Of a DNA stretch of 14,468 bases, positions 7,904-14,468 are shown piece after piece; within the stretch, counting starts at the first letter, position 1; each line of letters begins with the position of its first letter. Source of the stretch: an uncultured Solirubrobacterales bacterium (lineage in GTDB: Bacteria; Actinomycetota; Thermoleophilia; Solirubrobacterales; Solirubrobacteraceae); the NCBI GenBank assembly GCA_903830015.1, contig CAIKSH010000177.1, forward strand, positions 1 to 14,468. Reading direction: 5' to 3'. The notes below the pieces were generated by a model. That model worked only from the letters and a program-made list of their open reading frames with translations. It made no database searches and was not told where the DNA came from. The position numbers and the translations under genes are program-made.

Positions 7904-8934
7904 CGGGCCGACGCCCCTTCCATCTGCTCGCCGACCCACCGGTCGGCCTCGGCCCAGACGCCGTCGAGCCACTCGACGCGCTCGTCGCGGCCCTCGGGAA
8001 TGTCGGAAGCGGGTATTCGCGTCATGCGTACCCGGATTACGCGCCCGGCCAGCTCGCCGGCCCAAATGTCGGATATCAGCCGCATGCCGTCGAAGCCCTG
8101 GTGGGCCAGGACTACGACGTCGGTACAGGGGGCTCCTTCCAGCACGGCGAGCAGGCCGCCGACCTTTGGCGGCAGCAGGTGCTGGATCCCCGAGACCCGC
8201 TCGGCCCGGTCCGGGTCGCGCTCGGCGATCTTCTCGATGGCGCGCTCGCGGCGCTCGGGGGTAAAGCGGGTGCCCTCGGGGTAGAGGAGGAAGCCGTCGT
8301 CGGGGCCCATGCCCTCGGCGAGCTGGCGTACCCGCTCGCGCTCGGCCTCCTCGCCGGTGTCGCGGCGGACGAAGTAGTTGGGCAGCCGCTGGCCGGCGAT
8401 GTCCAGGCACGGCTCGGAGAGCAGCTCCCGCTTGAGCACGTAGCGCAGCCGGATCCGTTCGCGGTTGGCCACGAAGACCGAAGGGAGCAGGTTGTCGACG
8501 ATCGAGGCGTGGCGGATCAGCACGATCACCGGGCCGGGGCGCACGCACTCCTCGCCCTCGACCTCGACCTTGAGCCCGAGGAGGACGCGGACGACGTCAA
8601 AGAAGAACCCGACCCAGAGCTGTTGGAAGCGCCAGGTCCAGTCGAGCATCCGATCCCGGTCACGGCCGAAGCCGCTCAGCAGCCAGACGGCGAAGAGCGA
8701 GAGGATGCCGACGGCATCGCCGGCCAGGTAGACCCAGAGGAACAGGACGAGCCGAACCGCCATCCAGGTGCTGCGCTTCGTCACCCAGCGGAAGAGATCG
8801 ACTACGAATGCGCCGACCAGCAGCACCGGCAGCAGGGCGGTCACCACGACCAGCCCCACGAAGATCAGCGTTATCGACTTGACCCGCCGCGCGACCTTCT
8901 GGCCGCGCGGCTCTCTCCAGGCGGTCTCGCTCAC
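7900..8934 (-). CDS. PlsC-like 1-acylglycerol-3-phosphate acyltransferase family protein
   Basis: A 344-aa membrane-bound acyltransferase. Two or three hydrophobic segments (about 21-48, 58-87 and possibly 104-120) precede the catalytic domain. The HX4D motif is RHASIVDN (His142, Asp147) and the glycerol-phosphate-binding motif is LYPEGTR (217-223). An intervening block NYFVRRDTGEEAERERVRQL fits the family. The reaction would be acyl transfer to lysophosphatidic acid or a related lipid on the cytosolic face. The N-terminal membrane part is longer than in minimal PlsC (about 240 aa) and recalls the eukaryotic LCLAT/AGPAT-like and actinobacterial long forms, so the acceptor could differ. Start is GTG at 8934, 26 bases after the acylase stop; the ribosome site is weak (AGG and GGGCGG). 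It overlaps the DUF1295 gene by 4 bases. Confidence 0.9.
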   Translation of the reverse strand: MSETAWREPRGQKVARRVKSITLIFVGLVVVTALLPVLLVGAFVVDLFRWVTKRSTWMAVRLVLFLWVYLAGDAVGILSLFAVWLLSGFGRDRDRMLDWTWRFQQLWVGFFFDVVRVLLGLKVEVEGEECVRPGPVIVLIRHASIVDNLLPSVFVANRERIRLRYVLKRELLSEPCLDIAGQRLPNYFVRRDTGEEAERERVRQLAEGMGPDDGFLLYPEGTRFTPERRERAIEKIAERDPDRAERVSGIQHLLPPKVGGLLAVLEGAPCTDVVVLAHQGFDGMRLISDIWAGELAGRVIRVRMTRIPASDIPEGRDERVEWLDGVWAEADRWVGEQMEGASAR

Positions 8935-8960
8935 CCGCCCAGCCTATGCGCCGCAGGCGC

Positions 8961-11474
8961 TCAGTCGCTGAAGTCCATCACCTGATGGATACCGCTCGGG
9001 CGGTTGGTGTAGTTCATGGTGAACAGGCTCACGGGCGAGAACTTGATCTGCTCGGGCTGCTCGCTCTTGCGCCAGGCCGCCGGGTTGGAGCCCTGCTGGT
9101 TGGAGAGCGTCTCGACCCCGCTCTGGAAGGCCTTCCAGAGGTCGCCGGCGCAGGTGTTCACGTTCCCCTTGCCGCAGTAACTGACCTTGTAGGCGCCGGA
9201 GACCTTCTCGCCCAGGGCCTTGCGCAGGTCCTTCCACATGTACTGGTGCCAGCCGCCGTACTGTCCGCCGGGCGGGGCGTCGAAGCGGTCGTCGCCGCCG
9301 CTGCGGTTGGCCAGGTTGTTACAGAGCTTGCCGAGCCGGCCGCACATCGCCGCGTTGGCCATGCCGACCCAGGTGGCGTCGATGATCGCCGCCCCCGGCG
9401 AGTCGATGACCCCGTTCTGGTCGGAGTCGACCCGGCTGGAACCCTGCGCGTACCACTCGTCGAGCTGCTGAACGGCCTGGGTGGCCAGCGCGCTCGGCGG
9501 CTGCACCTTGTCGAGCACCTTCTTCAGGGTCGGCCACAGGAGGGCGACGCGGACATCCTGGGTGGCCCCGGCGTTGGAGGCCGACAGGAGGCTGGTCAGC
9601 GTCTGGGTCTGCTGGCGGGCCAGCTCGTTCTCCAGTAGCTGCGTGCGCTGGAGCGACTGCTCGGACCAGCGCTCGTCGCCGGCCGGGAAGTCCTTGGCCG
9701 GCTTGTTGTTCCAGTTGACGATGTAGCCGCTGGACGGGTTGATCACGTGCGGCTGCTTGTTCTTGGCCTGGTAGCCGGTCCACTCGTACTTGCCGCGTCC
9801 GTCGACCGGAAGGTCGGGGTTGACGCCCTTGGGCCGCAGCGGGAAGCGACCGGAGGTGTAGAACGCGATCTCCTTGTCGCTCGCGTAGAACGAGTTGAAT
9901 GTCTGCGGCGTCTTCTGGGCCGCCTTGACGAAGTCGGCCGCGCTCTTGACGCGCCCGTAGGTCATCTGCTGGTTGAAGAGCAGGTCGGTGGTCTCACGGC
10001 CGTAGCTCGAGCGGCGCTGCGAGAGGGCAACGGTCTTGCTGCCGCTCTTGGCGTAGCCGACGACCGGCCCGTGGACGGTGGTGTAGAAGCTGGCCTTGAC
10101 CGACTGGCCGCCCTTGCTGATCGTGCCGGCGTCGACCTTGGTCATCTTCTGGCACTTGCCCTTGTAGGTGTACTTGTACTTGCTGCCCCCGCAGAGGATC
10201 TCGGCGTAGGTGTCGATGATGTCGTTGCCGGCCGAGGTGAGCGACCAGGCGTAATTATCGGCCCGACCGATGAGCATGTAGCCGGGGAACGGGGCCGAGG
10301 TGGCGCCCCGGACCCTGATGCTCGGGCCCTGGAGGTCCATCTCCAGCGTCAGGCCCGGGTAGTTGTAGCCGATCTGCGGGCCGCCGACCATCAGCGGCTT
10401 GCCGGTGTTGCTCTTCGAGCCGGCGGCGATCACGATGTTGCTCGCTTCCTGGCGGCCGGGGCCGGGCGGGCGAAGAGCGCTCGCGGAGGCGCTGGCGCCG
10501 GGGAGCTTGATGTAACGGTTCTTGAACGAGCCGTCCTTGATCCGGACCAGGCCCTTGGGATTGGAGACGCTGACGCTGGTCTGGTAGTCGAACTTGGCGT
10601 CGGTGGTGGTGGCGGTCTCCGGGTCGTAGCGGCCCCGCATGTCCTGGTAGACGCTGTTGCCGGTGCTGTTGCCGAGCTGGCGGCGGGCGGCGTCGAGGAA
10701 GACGGCGTTGGAGATCTCCTCGCCGCCACCCTGGCCGAGGAACTGGGCCTTGATGCCGTTGAAGGCGAAGATGTCGATCCGCTCGAACTTCTTGGCCGTC
10801 GGCTGGTTCTCCCCGTACCACTTGTTGATCCCGGCCAGGAAGGTGTCGATGTCGGTGAGGACCTGGCGCCCTTCGGCGCCGGCGTCGTTCAGCGCTTTCT
10901 CCTGGAGCCTGGCGGCGTCACGCTTGACCTTCTCGGTCGGCTGGTAGTCGTAGAGGCCGAGGACCAGGTTGATGCCGGAGACCCCCGGCATGTCGATCAG
11001 CGACGCCACGCCGTTGGTGCGGGCCTGGGAGAGCAGGAGGCTGCGGTCCTGGGCGGTCACGTAGCCGGCGCCGAAGATCACGCCGGCGTCGGTGCTCGAG
11101 TAGATGTGCGGCACGCCGTAGGCGTCGCGGCGGATGCGGGCCGTGACGGCATTCCCGTTGGCGGTGCCGGAGATGGTGAGGTCGGTGATCAGCGACGGGT
11201 CGTCGGCGGGCACCAGCGCCGCCGACTTGAAGTAGCCGGTCCCGTTGGCGCTGGGAGTGAGCGCCGGGCCGACGTCGCGGAAGAGGGGGGTGAGGCGGTT
11301 GTACATCTCGGCCTGGGTCTGGGCCGGAAGGATTCCGGGCTCGCTCAGCCAGCTCACGCCGGGCTGCGACTGCCCGTGGGGGACGATGTTGAGCTGCGTG
11401 CCGGCCGACGCGGAAGGCGCGGCGACGGCGAGGATGGCGGCGCTGAGGCCGAGAACGTGGCGGTAACGGAACAC
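8961..11474 (-). CDS. Exported penicillin acylase family Ntn-hydrolase
   Basis: An 837-aa precursor of the penicillin G acylase/acyl-homoserine-lactone acylase family, which hydrolyses amide bonds of acylated amines outside the cytoplasm. Residues 1-24 are a signal peptide ending ASA. IRRDAYGVPHIYSSTDAGVIFGAGYVTAQDR (114-144) is the typical alpha-chain start. Predicted autocleavage exposes Ser345 (EASNIVIAAGS) as the N-terminal nucleophile of the beta chain. VHGPV (467-471) and Asn527 in TFNSFYASDKEIAFYTSG fit the oxyanion region. Six cysteines sit in three close pairs (428/441, 711/718, 767/775). DSDQNGVID (683-691) resembles a calcium loop. Where most members have SNNW, this one has SNIV, so its substrate is uncertain. 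GTG at 11474 is preceded by AAGGGAG, 7 bases away. It is the first gene of the minus-strand run. Confidence 0.92.
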   Translation of the reverse strand: MFRYRHVLGLSAAILAVAAPSASAGTQLNIVPHGQSQPGVSWLSEPGILPAQTQAEMYNRLTPLFRDVGPALTPSANGTGYFKSAALVPADDPSLITDLTISGTANGNAVTARIRRDAYGVPHIYSSTDAGVIFGAGYVTAQDRSLLLSQARTNGVASLIDMPGVSGINLVLGLYDYQPTEKVKRDAARLQEKALNDAGAEGRQVLTDIDTFLAGINKWYGENQPTAKKFERIDIFAFNGIKAQFLGQGGGEEISNAVFLDAARRQLGNSTGNSVYQDMRGRYDPETATTTDAKFDYQTSVSVSNPKGLVRIKDGSFKNRYIKLPGASASASALRPPGPGRQEASNIVIAAGSKSNTGKPLMVGGPQIGYNYPGLTLEMDLQGPSIRVRGATSAPFPGYMLIGRADNYAWSLTSAGNDIIDTYAEILCGGSKYKYTYKGKCQKMTKVDAGTISKGGQSVKASFYTTVHGPVVGYAKSGSKTVALSQRRSSYGRETTDLLFNQQMTYGRVKSAADFVKAAQKTPQTFNSFYASDKEIAFYTSGRFPLRPKGVNPDLPVDGRGKYEWTGYQAKNKQPHVINPSSGYIVNWNNKPAKDFPAGDERWSEQSLQRTQLLENELARQQTQTLTSLLSASNAGATQDVRVALLWPTLKKVLDKVQPPSALATQAVQQLDEWYAQGSSRVDSDQNGVIDSPGAAIIDATWVGMANAAMCGRLGKLCNNLANRSGGDDRFDAPPGGQYGGWHQYMWKDLRKALGEKVSGAYKVSYCGKGNVNTCAGDLWKAFQSGVETLSNQQGSNPAAWRKSEQPEQIKFSPVSLFTMNYTNRPSGIHQVMDFSD

Positions 11475-11494
11475 TTTCTCTCTCCCTTGGTCCG

Positions 11495-11516
11495 GCCCGC
11501 AGGTCCGTCTGCGGGC
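11495..11516 (-). promoter_or_regulatory. Perfect 8-bp stem-loop in the acylase leader
   Basis: GCCCGCAG (11495-11502) and CTGCGGGC (11509-11516) are perfect inverted copies with a 6-base loop. If transcription starts near 11520 the stem begins a few bases from the 5' end of the acylase mRNA and ends about 20 bases before its GTG, leaving the AAGGGAG ribosome site free. It could protect the mRNA end, or be a DNA operator. It has no T-tract, so it is not a typical terminator. Confidence 0.45.
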
Positions 11517-11526
11517 TGCGCCGGAG

Positions 11527-11556
11527 CATATACCCCGGGGGGCGCCGGTGTGCCAG
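11527..11556 (-). promoter_or_regulatory. Candidate promoter of the acylase and the downstream run
   Basis: On the minus strand CTGGCA (11556-11551, 4 of 6 to TTGACA) is followed after 18 bases by TATATG (11532-11527, 4 of 6 to TATAAT). It is the only AT-rich spot in the 118-base gap between the acylase and the divergent GHKL-GNAT gene. It gives a leader of about 45 bases. Confidence 0.4.
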
Positions 11557-11592
11557 GTGCGGCCCGGGCCCGCGCTGTCGTAGGCTGCGCGC

Positions 11593-13062
11593 GTGGCCAA
11601 CCGGGTACGCATCGCCGTAGGCAGTGACCGCCGCGACCTATTCCTCGTCGACGATCTCGTGGAGGGCTTTGCCCGGGCCCGCGGCCTGGCCGACGACGAC
11701 CGCGGGCGGCTCGTTGAGGTGGTGCACCGCCTCGTGACCTGGGTCAACGACAGCGCCTACCCCAACGACGAGACCGGCGAGATCGCCGTCCAGCTGGAGC
11801 TGGCCGAGGGCGCCGTGCGGGTTCTGGTGGAGGACTGGGGAGAGCCGCTGGCCGCGTTCGGAGGCTCCCTCGGCGAGGTCCCGGAGGAGCTCGCCGGGGT
11901 GGACGCCCTGACCGACGACCTGCGGCTGGTGAACCTCGGGCGTGACGGCAAGCGGCTCAGCGCCTCGGTTCCGGCCGAGGGGGTGGAGCCCGAGGAGCTG
12001 GTGGCCCTGGCCGATTTCGCCCGCGAGGCACCGCCCGGCGACGTCACCGCCGACGAGGTGGAGATCGTTGAGGCGGGCCCCGAGCACGCCGAGGACATCT
12101 CGCGGCTCCTCTACGTCAACTACGGCCTCGGCTACGGCCACCCCGACTTCTACCGGCCGCGCTGGGTGGCCGAGCAGATCGAGTCCGGCCAGGTCTTCTC
12201 CACCGTCGCCATGCTCGGCGGCGAGGTCGTCGGCCACCACGCCATGCTTCGCGAGGAGGGCATGGAGGCCGGGGAGACCGGCGTGGCCGTGGTCCACCCC
12301 GCCTATCGCGGGCTGGGGATCTTCAACCGGCTCTTCGAGCGCACGGTGGAGCGGGCCCGGGGCGCCGGCGTGCCCTCGGTCTTCGGGCGCGCGGTGACCA
12401 GCCACCCGTACAGCCAGCGCGCCGAGCACTCCCGCGGCTACCGGGAGACCGCCCTGATGCTCGGCTCGGTCCCGCCCGGCGACAGCCACGACGACGAGCC
12501 GGTCCCGCGCGGGGCCTCGCTGCTCACCTACCTGCCGATCGACCTTCGCGAGCACCCGGTCTCCTTCCCGGAGCGCTACCGCGAGCTGCTCGCCGCCGCC
12601 TACGCCAACCTCGAGCTCCAGACCGCCGAGGCCGACACCGCCCGTGCGCTGGCCGAGCTGGAGGGGCTGCCGGCGATCGCCCGCGAGCGCGACGAGCAGC
12701 GGGAGAGCACCGTGATCACGGTCGGGGCCTGGGGCGAGGAGACCAGGAAGGAGCTCCTCGACGGGCTCCGCGACGCGGTGCGCCACCACGACGACGTCGC
12801 CTACTGCGACCTGGACCTCGAGGCGCTGACCGCCGAAGAGCTCGACGAGGCGGTCGAGATCCTCGGCAACTACGACTTCTTCTACTCGGGCCTGGTGCTC
12901 GACGGGCGTCTCGGCCACGACCACCTGCGGATGCAGGCGATCCTCTCGGACAACGTCGAGCTCGAGGCGATCGTGCTGGATTCCGACTACGCCCAGGGCC
13001 TGAAGAAGGCGATCTTTGCCGACCGGGGCTGGCTTCCCGACGGCGACGCCTCAGCTGCCTGA
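11593..13062 (+). CDS. Fusion of RsbW-like GHKL ATPase domain and GNAT acetyltransferase domain
   Basis: A 489-aa soluble protein in three parts. Residues 1-125 resemble the anti-sigma-factor (RsbW/SpoIIAB-like) GHKL fold: a start VRIAVGSDRRDLFLVDDL, a helix ending in WVNDSAYPND (50-59) at the N-box position and VEDWGEPL (79-86) at the D-box position. The Glu four residues before the N-box Asn, normally the catalytic base, is Val here, so kinase activity is doubtful. Residues 155-290 form a GNAT domain with the acetyl-CoA loop VVHPAYRGLGIFNRLFE (233-249; R239-G-L-G242). Residues 300-480 are an acidic region of unknown fold. The start is GTG at 11593 with only a partial AGG ribosome site. The stop overlaps the glycosyltransferase start (TGATG). 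The acetyl acceptor is unknown. Confidence 0.8.
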   Translation: MANRVRIAVGSDRRDLFLVDDLVEGFARARGLADDDRGRLVEVVHRLVTWVNDSAYPNDETGEIAVQLELAEGAVRVLVEDWGEPLAAFGGSLGEVPEELAGVDALTDDLRLVNLGRDGKRLSASVPAEGVEPEELVALADFAREAPPGDVTADEVEIVEAGPEHAEDISRLLYVNYGLGYGHPDFYRPRWVAEQIESGQVFSTVAMLGGEVVGHHAMLREEGMEAGETGVAVVHPAYRGLGIFNRLFERTVERARGAGVPSVFGRAVTSHPYSQRAEHSRGYRETALMLGSVPPGDSHDDEPVPRGASLLTYLPIDLREHPVSFPERYRELLAAAYANLELQTAEADTARALAELEGLPAIARERDEQRESTVITVGAWGEETRKELLDGLRDAVRHHDDVAYCDLDLEALTAEELDEAVEILGNYDFFYSGLVLDGRLGHDHLRMQAILSDNVELEAIVLDSDYAQGLKKAIFADRGWLPDGDASAA

Positions 13063-14024
13063 TGGTGGGGCCCTCCGTCCTCATAGTGCCCGCCGTCAGC
13101 CCCGCGGTGGCCCCGGCCGGGCCCCTGGCCGACTCGATCCGTGGCGCCGACGCCTCGGTCGAGGTTTGTTTCGCCGATTCGCCCGGCCCCCGTGCGGCGG
13201 CCGGCGGCCGCCTCTCCCGGGTTGCCCTGCCTCTCGCATCGCGTTCGGCGGCCCGGGAGCTGCCGGGGCTGGTCACGCTGCACGGCGCCCAGGCGGTGGT
13301 CTCCGACGACCCTGCCGTGATCCGGGCGATGGCGACGCTGCGCCGCTCCGGGGGTATGCGCGTGCCGGCGGTGGCGCTGGTGACCCGCAGCTCCGACCCG
13401 GCGGCGCAGGCGGCCGAGGGAATCGACCTGCACCTTCTCGCCGACCCGGGCTTCGCGTCTGTTGTGACGCGGGTCGCCCCCGATTCCCGCGTGGTGGCCG
13501 TCCGCGGCCTGGTCGATCCCCGTTACGAGGCCGGGAGCGAGCGCGAGCAGGCCCGGCGGGCGATCGGCGTTCCCGAGGGGAGCCCGCTGGTGGTGATCCA
13601 CGGCGGCGAGGAGGCCAGCGGCGACCTGGCCGGCGCCGGAGAGGTCGCGCTGGCGGCCGACCCGGCGGCGCGGGTGGTGATTCTCTGCGGGGAGAACGCC
13701 GAACGGCTGGCCGAACTGCAGGCCTGGTTTGCCCGGGCGGCGCGGCTGCGCGCCGTCGGCGTAACCGACCGCGTCCCCGAGCTGCTGGCCGCCACCGACG
13801 TGCTCGTCGAGACCGCCGGCGGTCTGGCGGTCCTTGAAGCCAGCTCGCGCGGGGTCGCCGTCATCGCCTACGGCTGGCGGGGGGCCGGTGACCGCCAGGC
13901 CCTGGCCGACGCGCTGATCGAGGCCCTGCAGAGCCCCCGCCCCGAGGCGGAAGGCCTGGCCGGCCGGCCTTCGGCCGCCGACGAGGTGCTGGCGGTGGCC
14001 GGGCTCGAGCCGGTCCCCGCCTGA
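13062..14024 (+). CDS. GT-B glycosyltransferase-like protein (MurG/MGDG-synthase C-terminal domain), divergent
   Basis: A 320-aa protein without a signal peptide. The first half (1-150) is a low-similarity Rossmann-like half with a hydrophobic start (VLIVPAVSPAV). The second half looks like the nucleotide-sugar-binding domain of MurG/MGDG-synthase-type enzymes: SPLVVIHGGEEASGDLAGAGEVAL (174-197), RVVILCGEN (204-212), VGVTDRVPELLAATDVLVE (232-250), TAGGLAVLEASSRGVAVIAYG (251-271). Family members usually show STGGVTCLEA and, after AYG, a GH-N segment; here these are TAGGLAVLEA and WRGAGDRQA, so donor or acceptor residues are changed. It may use a different sugar or be catalytically weak. ATG at 13062 overlaps the previous stop by one base. 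No ribosome site of its own is visible, so translation probably depends on the GHKL-GNAT gene. Confidence 0.68.
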   Translation: MVGPSVLIVPAVSPAVAPAGPLADSIRGADASVEVCFADSPGPRAAAGGRLSRVALPLASRSAARELPGLVTLHGAQAVVSDDPAVIRAMATLRRSGGMRVPAVALVTRSSDPAAQAAEGIDLHLLADPGFASVVTRVAPDSRVVAVRGLVDPRYEAGSEREQARRAIGVPEGSPLVVIHGGEEASGDLAGAGEVALAADPAARVVILCGENAERLAELQAWFARAARLRAVGVTDRVPELLAATDVLVETAGGLAVLEASSRGVAVIAYGWRGAGDRQALADALIEALQSPRPEAEGLAGRPSAADEVLAVAGLEPVPA

Positions 14025-14027
14025 CCG

Positions 14028-14053
14028 GGCCGCCTTCGCGCGGTTAGGCGGCC
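14028..14053. terminator. Weak convergent hairpin, possible bidirectional terminator
   Basis: GGCCGCC (14028-14034) pairs with GGCGGCC (14047-14053) around a 12-base loop. It lies between the convergent ends of the glycosyltransferase and the DUF1330 gene and overlaps the TAA stop of the latter. There is no T-run on either strand, so it is not a canonical intrinsic terminator. Confidence 0.3.
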
Positions 14054-14406
14054 GAAAGGGGGTGGAGCTCGGCCCTGTCGAGCCCCTCGGTGCGCAGGTG
14101 GGTGATCGCCTGGTAATCCTCGCTGGTCACCATGTCCAGGAAGGCCTGGACACTCGGGTAGCGGACGAGGATCACGCTGTCCCAGTTGGCGCTCTCCTCG
14201 CCGATCAGCGGCGAGGCCGCCTCCCCGGCGAAGAGGATCTCGGCTCCGGCCTCCTGCAGGAAAGGCAGGGCCTTGGCCCCGTAGGCCTCGTAGCTCTCCC
14301 GGCCGCCGTCGGGCTTGTAACTCAGGAGGTTGAGCATCACCACCGGGCCACCGGTGTCTTCCTGGACCAGGCGCGAGACCTGCTCGGGAGTGGGGTCTAC
14401 CGGCAT
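14044..14406 (-). CDS. DUF1330 domain protein (dimeric alpha/beta barrel)
   Basis: A 120-aa soluble protein of the DUF1330 family, small ferredoxin-like folds that pair into a barrel as in antibiotic monooxygenase and EthD proteins. Visible are the first strand GGPVVMLNLLSYKPDG (19-34), YEAYGAKALPFLQEAGAEILFAGE (39-62), WDSVILVRYPSVQAFLDMV (75-93) and the typical ending SEDYQAITHLRTEGLDRAELHPL (95-117). The family has no settled function; it could bind a small hydrophobic ligand. The start is ATG at 14406 with AGGA 5 bases upstream. An apparent gene end 28 bases upstream on the same strand suggests an operon that continues beyond the window. Confidence 0.88.
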   Translation of the reverse strand: MPVDPTPEQVSRLVQEDTGGPVVMLNLLSYKPDGGRESYEAYGAKALPFLQEAGAEILFAGEAASPLIGEESANWDSVILVRYPSVQAFLDMVTSEDYQAITHLRTEGLDRAELHPLSAA

Positions 14407-14434
14407 CGGGTGTCCTTTCGTCTCCTGCAGGTCC

Positions 14435-14468
14435 TCAGTCGATCGGGCGCCCCGACGGATCGAGGTGC
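14435..14468 (-). CDS. Possible C-terminal end of a gene entering from the right edge
   Basis: On the minus strand one frame reads HLDPSGRPID then TGA at 14437-14435, 28 bases before the DUF1330 start. The spacing and the ribosome site between them fit an upstream cotranscribed gene. Only 10 codons are present, so no function can be given and the frame itself is uncertain. Confidence 0.3.
   Translation of the reverse strand, partial: HLDPSGRPID

Noticed and set aside
7124-8548. Start of the DUF1295 gene far upstream at 8548
   Set aside because: The extension reads through the acyltransferase gene in another frame and is Arg/Pro/Ala-rich. The GTG at 7903 with a 4-base GTGA overlap and a ribosome site is far better.
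9012-9024. Palindrome-like GTTCATGGTGAAC
   Set aside because: It lies inside the acylase coding region and encodes ordinary residues (FTMN); there is no regulatory context.
9747-11627. Very long open frame on the plus strand, opposite the acylase gene
   Set aside because: It is the antisense shadow of a GC-rich coding gene: low-complexity Val/Gly/Asp/Ala composition, no domain, and the minus strand has a clear signal peptide and catalytic motifs.

Overview
The window is very GC-rich (around 70% by eye). It is tightly packed with GTG starts, short or negative gene spacings and actinobacterial-type proteins: a mixed-group phosphofructokinase with GGEDT and PKTIDND, a MurG/MGDG-type glycosyltransferase, and a GHKL-GNAT fusion. 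The best guess is a chromosomal segment of a deep-branching actinobacterium such as Thermoleophilia/Solirubrobacterales. That placement is inference. I see no tRNA, rRNA, CRISPR array, transposase or phage gene, and no gene-free stretch over 300 bases.

Region 1 (1-2401): a minus-strand pair made of an SbtA/DUF897-type permease followed 1 base later by purK, which runs off the left edge. Divergent to it is a small winged-helix regulator. The AT-rich gap between them holds a perfect 6-bp inverted repeat in the spacer of the predicted permease promoter. PurK consumes bicarbonate and SbtA-type proteins import it, so this looks like a regulated bicarbonate-supply module for purine synthesis.

Region 2 (2403-4254): tadA (tRNA adenosine deaminase) on the minus strand and a secreted subtilisin-like protease on the plus strand, transcribed divergently.

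Region 3 (4267-11474): seven co-directional minus-strand genes. In order of transcription they are an exported penicillin-acylase-family Ntn hydrolase, a PlsC-like acyltransferase, a DUF1295 membrane protein, an AI-2E family transporter, a PPi-type phosphofructokinase, an unlisted 30-residue membrane peptide whose ATG overlaps the phosphofructokinase stop, and a universal stress protein with its own candidate promoter.

Region 4 (11593-14468): a plus-strand coupled pair, a GHKL-ATPase/GNAT fusion protein and a divergent GT-B glycosyltransferase. A DUF1330 protein and the last codons of another gene then follow on the minus strand. The most interesting items are the permease-purK-regulator module, the coupled 30-aa membrane peptide, and the GHKL-GNAT fusion with its glycosyltransferase partner.
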